Of a stretch of 64,000 nt of DNA, positions 1-8,989 are shown in pieces; position 1 is the first letter of the stretch, and the number at the start of each line of letters is the position of its first letter. This stretch comes from Ktedonospora formicarum. Lineage in GTDB: Bacteria; Chloroflexota; Ktedonobacteria; Ktedonobacterales; Ktedonobacteraceae. The position numbers were made by a program, and so were the translations under genes. The DNA is taken from assembly GCF_016587355.1 (NCBI RefSeq), contig NZ_BNJF01000002.1, positions 744,001 through 808,000 of the forward strand, read 5' to 3'. The notes below the pieces were generated by a model. The model made no database searches. It worked only from the letters and a program-made list of their open reading frames with translations, and was not told the origin of the DNA.

Positions 1-122
1 CAGGTCATCGACGCACCCGACTTGCGCATGGTCGTCTATACCCCTTGCCGGAATCCGACTCCGCCAGCAAGCTAGCCAAGCTCGCGGCTTTTGGAGATCA
101 GGCTAAACAAGCCGCTAGCTAG
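1..122 (+). pseudogene. C-terminal fragment of an MmyB-like XRE regulator, frameshifted
   Basis: The first 40 bases read QVIDAPDLRMVVYT in frame 1. From about base 45 the continuation is in frame 3 (LPESDSASKLAKLAAF and on), ending at the TAG at 120-122. Joined, this resembles the last strand and helix of the MmyB-type ligand-binding domain that ends many XRE-family transcriptional regulators (pattern 'APD..LVVYTP.PGS.S...L..LA'). The frames join cleanly if one C is added to the CCCC run at 41-44. The gene starts upstream of the window, so its DNA-binding half cannot be seen. The MmyB assignment rests on about 38 residues and is tentative. Confidence 0.5.
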
Positions 123-312
123 GATATCTCGATCTGTTTGTCTTCTCCTAGCACTACGCCTGGAGTCTTACTCTAAACAGGGCTCCCGACGCATTACAGA
201 ATACCCTTTCTGCTGTATCCTCTTCCTAATACAACAAAGCAACAAAATATTGAACCTCATATATGTACAGCCTCATCGCATCGAAAGCGGCAGGCTTTGA
301 ACAAAAGGAAGA

Positions 313-1407
313 ATGACAGTGATACGAGCAGATGATAAACACGCAACCACTTCACGCTCCTGGATAGCACAATGGCCTCGCTGGATTGGCTATGCGGCGG
401 CACTCTGGTCACTGATCTACGGCGCAATGGGCCTCTACTGGATGCTAGGAGGCCCAGGTTTCCCTTTCGGAAAGGCGAATGATACAGGCGCCATAGAATC
501 ACTGCTAGGATCAGCACAGGTGGAGAGTGGAGCTCCTATCATAGTTACTCTGGGGCTGGTTGCGACACTGATCGCACTGATTATAGCCGGAGCGCACGGA
601 CGAGGCCTTACGCGAAAACTATTCTTCATCTTTGCCTGGCTATGCGCAGCGACGCTCCTGATAGTAATTCCCGACCGGCGCGTCCTCATGGCAGTGGCCT
701 ACGCGCCAATTTTCATTATCGGCGCTCCTTTTCACTGGCCCCCTGTCAGCTTCTCTAAAGCCATACCGTGGCCTGTCATCAACCAGCTTATTCTCATGCT
801 TGGCGGTCTGTTGTGGGCCTTTACAGCCCTCTCCTATCAGCGCCGCACTCGCAAAGCCTGCGTTCACTGTGGCCGCCTCAATACAAAAGCGGATGCAAAG
901 CCAGCGCAAGGAGCTATGGTATGGAGCAAATGGAGCGTCGCGGTTGCGGTTGCGGCGCCGGTACTCTACGCCGCCACGCGCTGGGCCTGGGCTCTGGGCA
1001 TTCCACTTGGTATAAGCGAAGAATTTCTGCGAGAAGGGCAAGCTAGCGGGCTCTGGCTAGCAGGAGCAGGTTTAGCATCTGTAGCAGTTGGCGGGGCCAT
1101 CCTCACGCTTGGATTAGTTCAGCGCTGGGGTGAGATCTTTCCCCGCTGGATGATAGGTCTGGCTGGCAAGCAAGTACCTCCCATGCTGGCAATCATACCC
1201 GCCTCACTCGTCTCTCTTATCGTCACCTCGGCTGGGCTGGAATATGTACGCCTCGTTGTGACCAGCGCGTATGGTGATTTTATGTCCAACTGGACAACTA
1301 TGGGTCCTGAGCTCCTCTGGCCGATCTGGGGGGTCGCTTTAGCGATAGCAACGGCTGCCTACTACTACCGCAGGCGCGGTAGCTGTAAACACTGCGGACA
1401 GCACTAG
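313..1407 (+). CDS. Polytopic membrane protein with internal duplication and two CxHCG knuckles
   Basis: 364 residues with about eight to ten hydrophobic segments. The ATG follows a purine-rich AAAGGAAGA. The protein looks like two homologous halves: residues about 18-195 and 205-364 each begin with a W-rich helix, contain a GxPxG loop and several membrane helices, and finish with a basic stretch and a zinc-knuckle-like motif (KACVHCGR in the first half, GSCKHCGQH at the very C terminus). The knuckles probably lie on the cytoplasmic face, given the preceding arginines. I do not recognise a named family and no function is assigned. It is monocistronic, with hairpins downstream. Confidence 0.8.
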   Translation: MTVIRADDKHATTSRSWIAQWPRWIGYAAALWSLIYGAMGLYWMLGGPGFPFGKANDTGAIESLLGSAQVESGAPIIVTLGLVATLIALIIAGAHGRGLTRKLFFIFAWLCAATLLIVIPDRRVLMAVAYAPIFIIGAPFHWPPVSFSKAIPWPVINQLILMLGGLLWAFTALSYQRRTRKACVHCGRLNTKADAKPAQGAMVWSKWSVAVAVAAPVLYAATRWAWALGIPLGISEEFLREGQASGLWLAGAGLASVAVGGAILTLGLVQRWGEIFPRWMIGLAGKQVPPMLAIIPASLVSLIVTSAGLEYVRLVVTSAYGDFMSNWTTMGPELLWPIWGVALAIATAAYYYRRRGSCKHCGQH

Positions 1408-1511
1408 TGAAGCCCCCATCGCGCATCGCAACGTATATACTATTGTGAGCATACAAGTTGTAGTGGTGGTCACACATGCGACTACCACATCACATATGTG
1501 AACATTTAACT

Positions 1512-1546
1512 GAAGACTCCTCGCTGCTTTTGCGCGAGGAGTCTTC
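1512..1546 (+). terminator. Hairpin terminator candidate
   Basis: Perfect 12-bp stem (GAAGACTCCTCG and its complement) with an 11-nt loop, about 105 bases after the stop of the preceding gene. There is no strong T-run, so it may act as a 3'-end stabiliser rather than a classical terminator. Confidence 0.45.
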
Positions 1547-1616
1547 AAACTTCCCTCGCCTCCACCCAGACCCTAAGAGAGACAGCTGCCTCCCCGATTA
1601 CTAAACGCATTTTCTT

Positions 1617-1653
1617 ATAGATAGGGCACCGCTTGAGTAGGTGCCCTATCTAT
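1617..1653. repeat. 14-bp perfect inverted repeat
   Basis: Arms 1617-1630 and 1640-1653 pair perfectly around a 9-nt loop. No T-run follows on either strand. It could be a second terminator-like hairpin or an operator. Confidence 0.5.
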
Positions 1654-1863
1654 GGTTCCATCATGTTCTCATATAAGTTGAAGCTAAATATTTCTAGCTT
1701 GCTTTAAAAGTGTGACAAAAGTGAGAATTTTCCCGACGGTATATTGTAGATACGCAAATTGAGGCCGAAAGCCATCGCAGAGATGTCTATAGAAACATCT
1801 AAAACAACGCAACAAATAGAAAAATAATCTTATCAACTAAATAATCGAGGAGATCCCATTATT

Positions 1864-2451
1864 ATGCGCTTTAAGAACGTCGCTTTTCATCTCTTACTCG
1901 CGCTTCTGCTAACCGGGCTTCTAGCCGCATGTGATTCTTCAGGTACAGCAGGGAGTGTGAGCACTCCTACGACCACTAATGAGAGCACTCCCACAACAAC
2001 TCTAGAGGTTAATACGCCAACTGCGACCAGTGGAAACACTCCTGCCGCTACGCCAACGCAGCCAGAGAGCGATTCTTCTGTTGTTGTCTCGGTTGGGAAG
2101 GTCCCTTCCCATCAAGCGGTCGGAGTGATGATGACAACTTTGACCACCAGACAGGGCATGACACTCTATATTCGTAAGTGGCGGGGCGCAAGTGGTTTTA
2201 CCTGTGACGCGGAATGCCGTAAAACCTGGACTCCATACGCATATCATGGTCAAGGACAGCCCACTTCGACAACCAGGCTTCCAGGCAAATTAAGCCTGGG
2301 GACCGATGAACAAGAGGGCACAGTCGTTCTATATCAGGGATATTACCTCTTCACCAATGTTAATGACAAAGCCCCTGGCGATTTCAAAGCACCTCTGGCT
2401 GATAACTCCGTCTGGGATCTTGCTACTCCCGATGTCCCAACTGGCTTATAG
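1864..2451 (+). CDS. Secreted lipoprotein with PF03640-type (Lipoprotein_15) repeats
   Basis: 195 residues. A lipoprotein signal peptide (residues 1-23) ends in the lipobox LLAAC, so Cys23 should be lipid-anchored. A Ser/Thr/Pro-rich spacer (about 24-70) leads to the conserved domain. In that domain GMTLYI, a CxxxC pair (TCDAEC) followed by a KTW segment, LGT, and a YQGYYLFTNVNDK..PGD segment match the COG4315/PF03640 'secreted repeat of unknown function' pattern. GAGG lies upstream of the ATG. It is followed 280 bp later by a close paralogue that lacks the lipobox Cys. The family's function is unknown. Confidence 0.85.
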   Translation: MRFKNVAFHLLLALLLTGLLAACDSSGTAGSVSTPTTTNESTPTTTLEVNTPTATSGNTPAATPTQPESDSSVVVSVGKVPSHQAVGVMMTTLTTRQGMTLYIRKWRGASGFTCDAECRKTWTPYAYHGQGQPTSTTRLPGKLSLGTDEQEGTVVLYQGYYLFTNVNDKAPGDFKAPLADNSVWDLATPDVPTGL

Positions 2452-2730
2452 GATATTCCAAATTCAAGTTACGAACACAGCGATAATGCATATGTGTTCA
2501 CCTAAGACAATAAGCAATTGTATCTCTTAATAAAACATTTCATGAATTTCAAAATTTGCTTCCAAAATAGCGTGACGAAACAGCTAAGCCTTACGACAAA
2601 GTAAATAGAACAGTAAATAAATTGGAGGTGATAACAAGAAAAAATAGGTTATGCTTCATGGCCAGTATAATGATAGAATAGATACTTTTATAAATTAAAA
2701 CCCCCTAAATAAAAGAGGAGAATATAATCA

Positions 2731-3258
2731 ATGCGTTTAAAAACTATCGCGCTCAACACTTTGTTCGCGCTCTTGCTGGCTGGCATCCTGGCGGCGTTTG
2801 GTACTACAGCTTCGGCCAAAGAAGTTTCCGCGACGAGCCTAAAAGCTGTAAATGCTTCACAAAGTCATAAATCTGGCAACAGCAATGTGGTCGTCTCAGT
2901 CGGGCTGGTTCCTTCGCATCAGGCGGTGGGAGTCATGAATCCCACTCTGACTACCATACAAGGCATGACGCTCTATATCCATGAGTGGCATGGTACAAGC
3001 GGCTTCTCCTGTGATGGAGCATGCGCACTTACCTGGAAGCCATTTCTCTATAATGGGCATGGAGCGCCTAAAGCTAACACCAAACTTCCTGGTAAGTTAA
3101 GCCTTGGTACCGACTACCTGGGCCGTACAATGGTCTTCTATCAGGGTTACCCTCTTTATACCAACGTCAACGATAAGGTACCCGGCGATTATAACGCGAT
3201 GGAGGCCGACAACTCTCCCTGGCAGCTTGCCTATCCTAGTGTCCCCACTGGCCTATAA
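2731..3258 (+). CDS. Secreted PF03640-type paralogue without lipobox cysteine
   Basis: 175 residues, paralogous to the preceding gene over the C-terminal ~115 residues: VVVSVG..PSHQAVGVM, GMTLYI, CDGAC, KPFLYNGHG, LPGKLSLGTD, YQGYPLYTNVNDK. The signal peptide aligns with the lipoprotein's, but the lipobox position reads ILAAFG instead of LLAACD. Cleavage after ASA, about residue 29, by signal peptidase I is therefore expected, giving a released rather than anchored protein. AGAGGAG lies upstream of the ATG. The two genes look like a duplication followed by a change of localisation. Confidence 0.82.
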   Translation: MRLKTIALNTLFALLLAGILAAFGTTASAKEVSATSLKAVNASQSHKSGNSNVVVSVGLVPSHQAVGVMNPTLTTIQGMTLYIHEWHGTSGFSCDGACALTWKPFLYNGHGAPKANTKLPGKLSLGTDYLGRTMVFYQGYPLYTNVNDKVPGDYNAMEADNSPWQLAYPSVPTGL

Positions 3259-3324
3259 AGTGTCAAATGATGAGAATACCTGGTCAAACATAATCCTCGC
3301 ACATTGTTGATCGGGTAATACATA

Positions 3325-3360
3325 AAGGGTAGTGAGCATTTCTTCTTGCTCACTACCCTT
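3325..3360. terminator. Bidirectional hairpin terminator
   Basis: Perfect 14-bp stem (3325-3338/3347-3360) with an 8-nt loop between convergent genes, followed on the plus strand by a CT-rich tail. It serves the secreted paralogue (+) and the molybdenum hydroxylase operon (-). Confidence 0.75.
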
Positions 3361-3378
3361 CTCTTTACTCTTAACACA

Positions 3379-5472
3379 TCATGCGAGTAGCTTATCAAGC
3401 GTGATGGGGAGATCACGGACCCTAATACCAGTCGCATGGTAGACAGCATTGGCGATGGCGGCGGCGGTACCAACAATGCCAATTTCGCCAATACCCTTGG
3501 CTCCTAGCGGATTCACATGCGGATCTTCCTCATCAATCCAGCTTATATCTATCTCCCTCACATCGGCATTGGTCGCGATATGATACTCAGCGAAATCATG
3601 ATTGACGTAATCTCCGAAGCGAGGATCTAATATGCTCTCCTCATGGAGCGCCATTGAGAGGCCCATGGTCATACCACCCATGAACTGTGAGCGTGCCGTT
3701 TTAGCATTCATGATACGCCCTGCAGCGAAGACTCCTAGCAAGCGCGGTACGCGCAACTCACATGTGTCTTGATTAACATGCACCTCAGCGAAATGAGCGC
3801 CATAGGCATGCATAGCAAAGCGTTTTGCCTGGGGATTCTCCTTTGTAGTGCTGGTAGCCTCAAGCCCCTCAACAGGTATTACATTATGCTCCTCACTGAG
3901 GCGAGCACGAAGCTTGCGAGCAGCCTCCACAATAGCCGTGCCCCATGAAGCGGTTCCGGTTGAGCCACCCGCGACATAGGCGCGCGGAAGACGAGAATCG
4001 CCGATCTCAAGGTGAACTCGCTCCAGTGGAGCGTCCAATGCGTCAGCAGCTATCTGCGTCAGGATTGTCCAGGCTCCCGTCCCAATATCCGTAGCGTCGA
4101 TAAGCACGGTATAGTATCCATTCTGTTCCGCGCGAATGAGTGCGTTGGCAGGAATGAGATTGGATGGATACGTCGCGGCTGCGACGCCAGTGCCAACGAG
4201 CCAGCGATCTTTCATGCGCTTTCTCGGTGTTTGTTCGCGTGGCTGCCAGCCAAAGCGCTTCGCGCCTTCGCGCAGGCAGGTGACGAGTCCACGGCTACTG
4301 AAGGGGTTGCCAGTCTCCGGGTCTTTCTTAGGCTCATTACGCACTCGAAGCTCTATTGGGTCGAGTCCACAAGCATAGGCCAGTTCATCCATCGCGGATT
4401 CTAACGCAAACATTCCAGGGCATTCACCAGGCGCTCTCATCCAGGATGGTGTGGGAACATCGAGCTTTGCCAGGCGGTGCGATGTCAAACGATTAGGGGC
4501 CGCATACATCGAACGGGTAGCAACGGCAGTCTGCTCAGCAAACTCATGAAGCGTTGAGGTCTGCGAGATCGCATTGTGGGCAATAGCAGTCAGGTGCCCA
4601 TCTTTATCCGCCCCCAGACGAATACGCTGAAGGGTTGGTGTGCGATATCCTGCTAGAGCAAACATTTGCTGACGGGTGAGCGCGTACTTCACAGGGCGCT
4701 TGACAACCTGAGCACCCATGACCGTAAGAATAACATTAGGGTGAATCTGACCTTTGGAACCAAAGCCTCCACCTACATACGGTGAGATGACATGAACGCG
4801 TTCTAGATCGAGCCCAAACGTCTGTGCAATTGCATCCTGAACGGAGTGCGCCCCCTGACATGAATCATATAGAGTGATGCCTCCATCTTCCCAGATAGCG
4901 ATAGTTGCATGCGGCTCAAGTGGGTTGTTATGGTATGCTGGCGTAGTGTAGGTCTGATCAACTCGAAAGGTAGCCGAGGCCAGGGCGGCCTCAACATCAC
5001 CTGTCGCGGTATCTGTCGCAAAATCGGGATTGACTCGATCTGGCTTGTACAGGTTCTCGCTATCCGCGCTCAGAACGACATCATGCTCACTCTCTTCATA
5101 CTGAATAACAATAGCCTCAGCTGCCTCGCGCGCTAGCTCTTGCGTTTCCGCGATAACCATCGCCACAAATTGCCCTCGATATGCCACTTTGTCGGACTGT
5201 AAGACCGCGAGTTCAGGCTGGGGAGGCTTTACCAAATGCGGCGCATTCTCATGTGTGATGATACCAAGTACCCCTCGCAGGGCGCTCGCCTTACTGGTAT
5301 CAATGGATGTGACGCGACCCTTCGCAATGGTACTCTGAACAGGGAAACCGTAAACTACTCCCTTGACCTCATGCTCATAGGCATAAGGCGCGCTACCTGT
5401 GACCTTCTTGGGGCCATCTATCCGGCTTACCGGTGCGCCAATTAATGTTTTACGAGTTGTTTGTACTACCAT
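3379..5472 (-). CDS. Xanthine dehydrogenase-family molybdopterin-binding subunit (YagR/PaoC-like)
   Basis: 697 residues, the large catalytic subunit of a three-subunit molybdenum hydroxylase. Two domains are visible: an N-terminal 'a/b hammerhead' domain (VSRIDGPKKVTG through about residue 125) and the Moco-binding domain, with GGGFGSKG at about 235 and GAKGIGEIGIVG near the C terminus, where the conserved Glu acts as catalytic base. Substrate is likely an aldehyde or N-heterocycle; it cannot be told from sequence. The start overlaps the stop of the FAD subunit (TAATG), so translation is probably coupled. It is last of three genes. Confidence 0.9.
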   Translation of the reverse strand: MVVQTTRKTLIGAPVSRIDGPKKVTGSAPYAYEHEVKGVVYGFPVQSTIAKGRVTSIDTSKASALRGVLGIITHENAPHLVKPPQPELAVLQSDKVAYRGQFVAMVIAETQELAREAAEAIVIQYEESEHDVVLSADSENLYKPDRVNPDFATDTATGDVEAALASATFRVDQTYTTPAYHNNPLEPHATIAIWEDGGITLYDSCQGAHSVQDAIAQTFGLDLERVHVISPYVGGGFGSKGQIHPNVILTVMGAQVVKRPVKYALTRQQMFALAGYRTPTLQRIRLGADKDGHLTAIAHNAISQTSTLHEFAEQTAVATRSMYAAPNRLTSHRLAKLDVPTPSWMRAPGECPGMFALESAMDELAYACGLDPIELRVRNEPKKDPETGNPFSSRGLVTCLREGAKRFGWQPREQTPRKRMKDRWLVGTGVAAATYPSNLIPANALIRAEQNGYYTVLIDATDIGTGAWTILTQIAADALDAPLERVHLEIGDSRLPRAYVAGGSTGTASWGTAIVEAARKLRARLSEEHNVIPVEGLEATSTTKENPQAKRFAMHAYGAHFAEVHVNQDTCELRVPRLLGVFAAGRIMNAKTARSQFMGGMTMGLSMALHEESILDPRFGDYVNHDFAEYHIATNADVREIDISWIDEEDPHVNPLGAKGIGEIGIVGTAAAIANAVYHATGIRVRDLPITLDKLLA

Positions 5473-6463
5473 TAGTGAGCCTCCCCCTGTGCCAGATCGA
5501 GCAGGGCACGCACAATCATGTTCCGGGCCAGTGACACCTTAAAGGCGTTATCGCGCAGGGGACGCGCATCAGCCAGTTCGGCCTCAGCGGCGCTCCTCAA
5601 TACCTCTTCCGTCATGGGTTTGCCTCGGAGAGCATTCTCGGCTTTCGTCGCGCGCCAGGGCATATGTGCCACTCCACCCAGACCCAGGCGCGCATCACTT
5701 ATGACACCATCAGCCATATCAAGCGCTGCGGCAACCGAGACAAGCGCGAAAGCATATGAAGCACGGTCGCGGGCCTTGCGATACAAAGAGTACTTCGCGA
5801 ATCTCAGTGGTGGCAGATCAACACTAGTAATCAATTCCCCATGCTTTATCACTGTATCACGGGTGGGATCATCACCAGGCAGGCGATAAAAGCTAGTAAG
5901 CGGAATAGCTCGCTCCCCGTCTGGTCCCTGCACCCGTACAACAGCGTCTAGAGCGACCAATGCTACTGCCATATCTGAGGGGTGGGTAGCAATACAGGAT
6001 TCGGAGGCACCCAGGATCGCCAGGTTACGGTGATACCCCTCACGCGCTGGGCAGCCACTACCCGGCACTCGTTTGTTACACGGCTTGGAGGTATCTTGAA
6101 AGTAGACGCAGCGGGTGCGCTGCAAAAGGTTACCACCAGTTGTCGCCATATTTCGTAATTGACCAGAGGCACCCGCCAGCAATGCTTGTGCTAGCATCGG
6201 GTAGCGCTCACGAATGACACGATTACCCGCTAGCTCGCTGTTACGCACAGCAAATCCAATGCGAACGCCACCATCAGGAAGCGCTTCAACCCGGTCATAT
6301 GGTAGATGCGAGATATCTATAAGGGCCTCTGGCTGTGCTACCCCTAGCTTCATAAGATCGACGAGATTTGTTCCTCCCGCCAGGAAGGTCGCCTCTGGCT
6401 CTTTTGTGAGCAACGCAATGGCAGAGGGGCATCGCTCGCACGTTCATACCGGAATGGCTTCAT
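5472..6463 (-). CDS. Molybdenum hydroxylase FAD-binding subunit (YagS-like), N-terminal frameshift
   Basis: FAD_binding_5 / CO dehydrogenase flavoprotein C-terminal family, carrying electrons from the Fe-S subunit. FLAGGTNLVDLM is the FAD loop, and TGGNLLQRTRC with a following four-Cys stretch is typical of the YagS group. The open frame starts only at 6413. The genuine start is the ATG at 6463, overlapping the stop of the Fe-S subunit as ATGA and preceded by GGAGGTGCGACG; it encodes MKPFRYERASDA, the family's usual N terminus, but in the wrong frame. Adding one C/G to the run at 6426-6429 gives ERASDAPSAIALLTKEPE and an intact 330-residue protein. Confidence 0.88.
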
Positions 6464-6966
6464 CGTCGCACCTCCGCAATAGCAGGCACAATATTCGCAT
6501 AGGCAGCACAGCGACATAAATTGCCACTCATGCGCTCTCGAATCTCATTCTCGTCAAGCGTTATTCGTGGGGCATTGAGGTCCGCGCTCACCACGCTGGG
6601 CCAGCCAGCTTCAACCTCATTAAACATCCCAGCCGCCGAACAGATTTGACCCGGTGTGCAATAACCACACTGGAAGGCATCATGTTCAATGAAGGACTGC
6701 TGTAAAGGATGCATCTGTCCATTGCTGACAAGCCCCTCAATCATCACAATCTCACGTCCCTGCTGAGCTACCGCCAGAGCGAGGCAACTATTAACGCGTC
6801 TGCCATCTAGCAGGACGGTACAGGCTCCACACTGCCCATGATCACACCCTTTCTTCGCACCTGTCATACCAAGGTGCTCACGCAAAACATCCAGTAGCGT
6901 CGTACGGGTATCAATAGTTAGCTGATGAGCCTTACCATTGATGCGTAGAGTAATGGGAAGATCCAT
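6460..6966 (-). CDS. Molybdenum hydroxylase 2Fe-2S subunit (YagT-like)
   Basis: 168 residues from the ATG at 6966, chosen because AGAAGGAGAG precedes it and the family begins here (MDLPITLRINGK). The N-terminal plant-type 2Fe-2S ferredoxin domain has Cys ligands in GCDHGQCGACTVLLDG and SCLALA. The C-terminal helical domain binds the second cluster through CGYCTPGQI and GNLCRC. It passes electrons from the Mo centre to the FAD subunit. The stop overlaps the next gene's start (ATGA). First gene of the trio, 147 bp downstream of a co-oriented AraC regulator. Confidence 0.92.
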   Translation of the reverse strand: MDLPITLRINGKAHQLTIDTRTTLLDVLREHLGMTGAKKGCDHGQCGACTVLLDGRRVNSCLALAVAQQGREIVMIEGLVSNGQMHPLQQSFIEHDAFQCGYCTPGQICSAAGMFNEVEAGWPSVVSADLNAPRITLDENEIRERMSGNLCRCAAYANIVPAIAEVRR

Positions 6967-7113
6967 CGTGACGTTCTCTCCTTCTGGTATTTTCCTCAAC
7001 TCAGGGTAGACACGTTTAATGCGGAGCAATTGTGCCACCTGACACACCTCATACACCAACAAGAATGTGAAGCCCAACATAGCTTAGCAATAGATAAGAC
7101 AAGCCAGGTAGAA

Positions 7114-8016
7114 TTAAGGGTGAGTAGTATGGAAATAGCGGTAAGCAGTGGGGCTGAGGCCATAGTGGTTGCTAAATTGGCGGCTGAAATAAAAAGGAGA
7201 ACGAAAGCCTACTTCGGTGGCTATTTGCTCAATGTTGTGATTTGTGAAAGCCAGCAAACGTGCGGCTTGCTTGAGGCGTAGTTCTAAGATTGTCTGGATG
7301 AGGGGGCTTCCAACCTCTTGTTTGAAGAGGTGAGCCAGGCGCGAGGGAGAGAGAGCAACCATCTGCGCCAGCGCTTCGACTGTATGCCATTCGCGTAGGT
7401 CGTCGGTAATTCTCTCAAGCACTTGCTGAATACGTGGATCATAGCTTCGGCGCTCCTCAAACCGATTTTCCATTATCGCAAGTAGTAGAATCTCTTCCAG
7501 GCGATTCAGAGCAAGCTTCCGCTGTAATATGGCGAGTGAGTCAGAGGGGGAAGTTGGTGGGTTGTGAGAGACGAAGAATGAGTTGAGGTCCGCGTTCAGT
7601 TGGAGAAAGGCTTGCTGCACCCGATCTCTAGTCGCTGTGGCGTGTAGCGAAATCTTACAGAGGCCAGGGCACAGTTCAGGGAGATGTAACCAGTTAGTCC
7701 AGTCAGCAAGCGGGAGAAAGTGAGCCCAGAGGAATTCCCATGTACCATCGCGCGGAACCGAATAGTCGTGGGATGCACCGGTCTTGAGGATTACAAGATC
7801 CCCAGGTTCGGCAAGGATTCGTTCTTTGTGGAGACGATACAATCCTTGTCCAGCGATGGTATAGGTAATAAGCCAGTTGCCAGAGCCGCGTGAGCGCTGG
7901 ACCGCATAGCCATAGTGCTCCTGCAGGTAGCCGCTTACAAAAATGTCGGGTGGTGGCGCGGGCGTCTCAAAGTTAACCATAGCAGGATTATATAGGTTTA
8001 TAACTGTTCTGTCCAT
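7114..8016 (-). CDS. AraC-family transcriptional regulator
   Basis: 300 residues. The N-terminal half looks like an AraC_binding cupin (residues about 40-110, including GQGLYRLHKERILAEPGDLVILK). The C-terminal ~100 residues form the double helix-turn-helix: VEALAQMVALSPSRLAHLFKQEVG and NIEQIATEVGFRSPFYFSRQF, followed by GLSPTAYR. It lies divergent from the PhyH gene and upstream of the molybdenum hydroxylase operon in the same direction, so it could control either. An alternative start at 7979 would drop 12 residues. Confidence 0.9.
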   Translation of the reverse strand: MDRTVINLYNPAMVNFETPAPPPDIFVSGYLQEHYGYAVQRSRGSGNWLITYTIAGQGLYRLHKERILAEPGDLVILKTGASHDYSVPRDGTWEFLWAHFLPLADWTNWLHLPELCPGLCKISLHATATRDRVQQAFLQLNADLNSFFVSHNPPTSPSDSLAILQRKLALNRLEEILLLAIMENRFEERRSYDPRIQQVLERITDDLREWHTVEALAQMVALSPSRLAHLFKQEVGSPLIQTILELRLKQAARLLAFTNHNIEQIATEVGFRSPFYFSRQFSNHYGLSPTAYRYFHTTHP

Positions 8017-8095
8017 TCTCCTACGCCAATTTTCGGGTTAGCATTGAAGCATACACACATTGTCGTGAGTTTCAGTCAGCGAAAGGATGCGAACT

Positions 8096-8905
8096 ATGAC
8101 GACAGGGACAATGCATCTTGCTCCTGAGCAACTGGTGGCCTTCCATAAACAGGGGTTTCTGGTCGTAGATGATGTTTTCAAGCAAGAAGAGATAGAAAAG
8201 CTACGTGAACGCTTTATGCAGATTCACGCGCACGGTCCTGTACCGGGCTACTTTGAGCCTGTCTCGTCCGATGAAGCCAAAGGTGATATTCTTAAGCAAT
8301 ATCCACGTATCATGCACCCTCACCGTTTCGATGAGCTAGCACGCCGCTATTTACTGGATCAGCGACTAGCTGGTATATTATGGGACCTCTTTGACGAAGA
8401 GCCACTCGCGGCGCAAAGCATGCTCTACTTCAAACCCGCTGGCGCGCGCGGTCAGGCCTTACATCAGGATAACTTCTATCTGCGCGTAGAGCCTGGAACC
8501 TGCATAGCGGCCTGGGTACCACTTGACCCGACTAATCGCGAGAACGGGGGTCTAGAAGTCGTACCAGGAACGCATAAGATGGATATCTTCTGCCCTGAAG
8601 AGGCTGATAGTTCGGTTTCTTTCACGCGCGACTTTGTGCCAGTGCCAGAAGGGCTCGCGGCAATTCCAATTGATATCGCGCCTGGGAGTGTGCTTTTCTT
8701 CAATGGCAGTTTAGTGCATGGATCTCAACCGAATACGACAAAGGATCGCTTTCGACGCTCCTTTATCTGCCACTATATCGGTCGCTCATCCGAACGCATG
8801 TCAACATGGTATCGCCCCATCCTGACTACGCAGGGAGAAGAGGTAGAGATCGACATAAACGAAGGGGGTGGCCCCTGCGGCGTCGAGGTAGCTGGACCGC
8901 ATTAA
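8096..8905 (+). CDS. Phytanoyl-CoA dioxygenase (PhyH) family protein
   Basis: 269 residues from ATG 8096, picked over an in-frame ATG at 8087 because AAAGGA lies 8 bases ahead of it. Fe(II)/2-oxoglutarate dioxygenase: the metal-binding HxD appears in ALHQDNFYL, the distal His in SLVHGSQPN, and the 2-oxoglutarate-binding Arg in the following KDRFRRSF. PENGGLxxVPGTHK-type loop is present (ENGGLEVVPGTHK). The substrate is unknown; family members hydroxylate lipids, ectoine or secondary metabolites. Divergent from an AraC regulator across an 80-bp gap. Confidence 0.9.
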   Translation: MTTGTMHLAPEQLVAFHKQGFLVVDDVFKQEEIEKLRERFMQIHAHGPVPGYFEPVSSDEAKGDILKQYPRIMHPHRFDELARRYLLDQRLAGILWDLFDEEPLAAQSMLYFKPAGARGQALHQDNFYLRVEPGTCIAAWVPLDPTNRENGGLEVVPGTHKMDIFCPEEADSSVSFTRDFVPVPEGLAAIPIDIAPGSVLFFNGSLVHGSQPNTTKDRFRRSFICHYIGRSSERMSTWYRPILTTQGEEVEIDINEGGGPCGVEVAGPH

Positions 8906-8912
8906 GAAAGAT

Positions 8913-8983
8913 AGAGGCGTGGATATAGAGTCACGTACCTATGTTGCTTCAAGCAACGCATAGCGCTCTATAGCCACGCCTCT
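8913..8983. terminator. Bidirectional stem-loop between convergent genes
   Basis: Outer arms 8913-8922 and 8974-8983 pair perfectly (AGAGGCGTGG), continuing inward with ATATAGAG/CTCTATA-type pairing. An inner hairpin, GTTGCTTCAAGCAAC, lies in the loop. It sits between the PhyH gene (+) and the BNR gene (-). Confidence 0.6.
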
Positions 8984-8989
8984 CAATGC

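Larger units (their letters stand above)
1408..1863. other. Intergenic region with two long hairpins
   Basis: No gene seen. It contains a 12-bp perfect stem at 1512-1523/1535-1546 just after the membrane-protein gene, and a 14-bp perfect stem with a 9-nt loop at 1617-1630/1640-1653. Neither is followed by a clear T-run on either strand. The remainder is AT-rich leader for the downstream lipoprotein gene. Confidence 0.6.
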
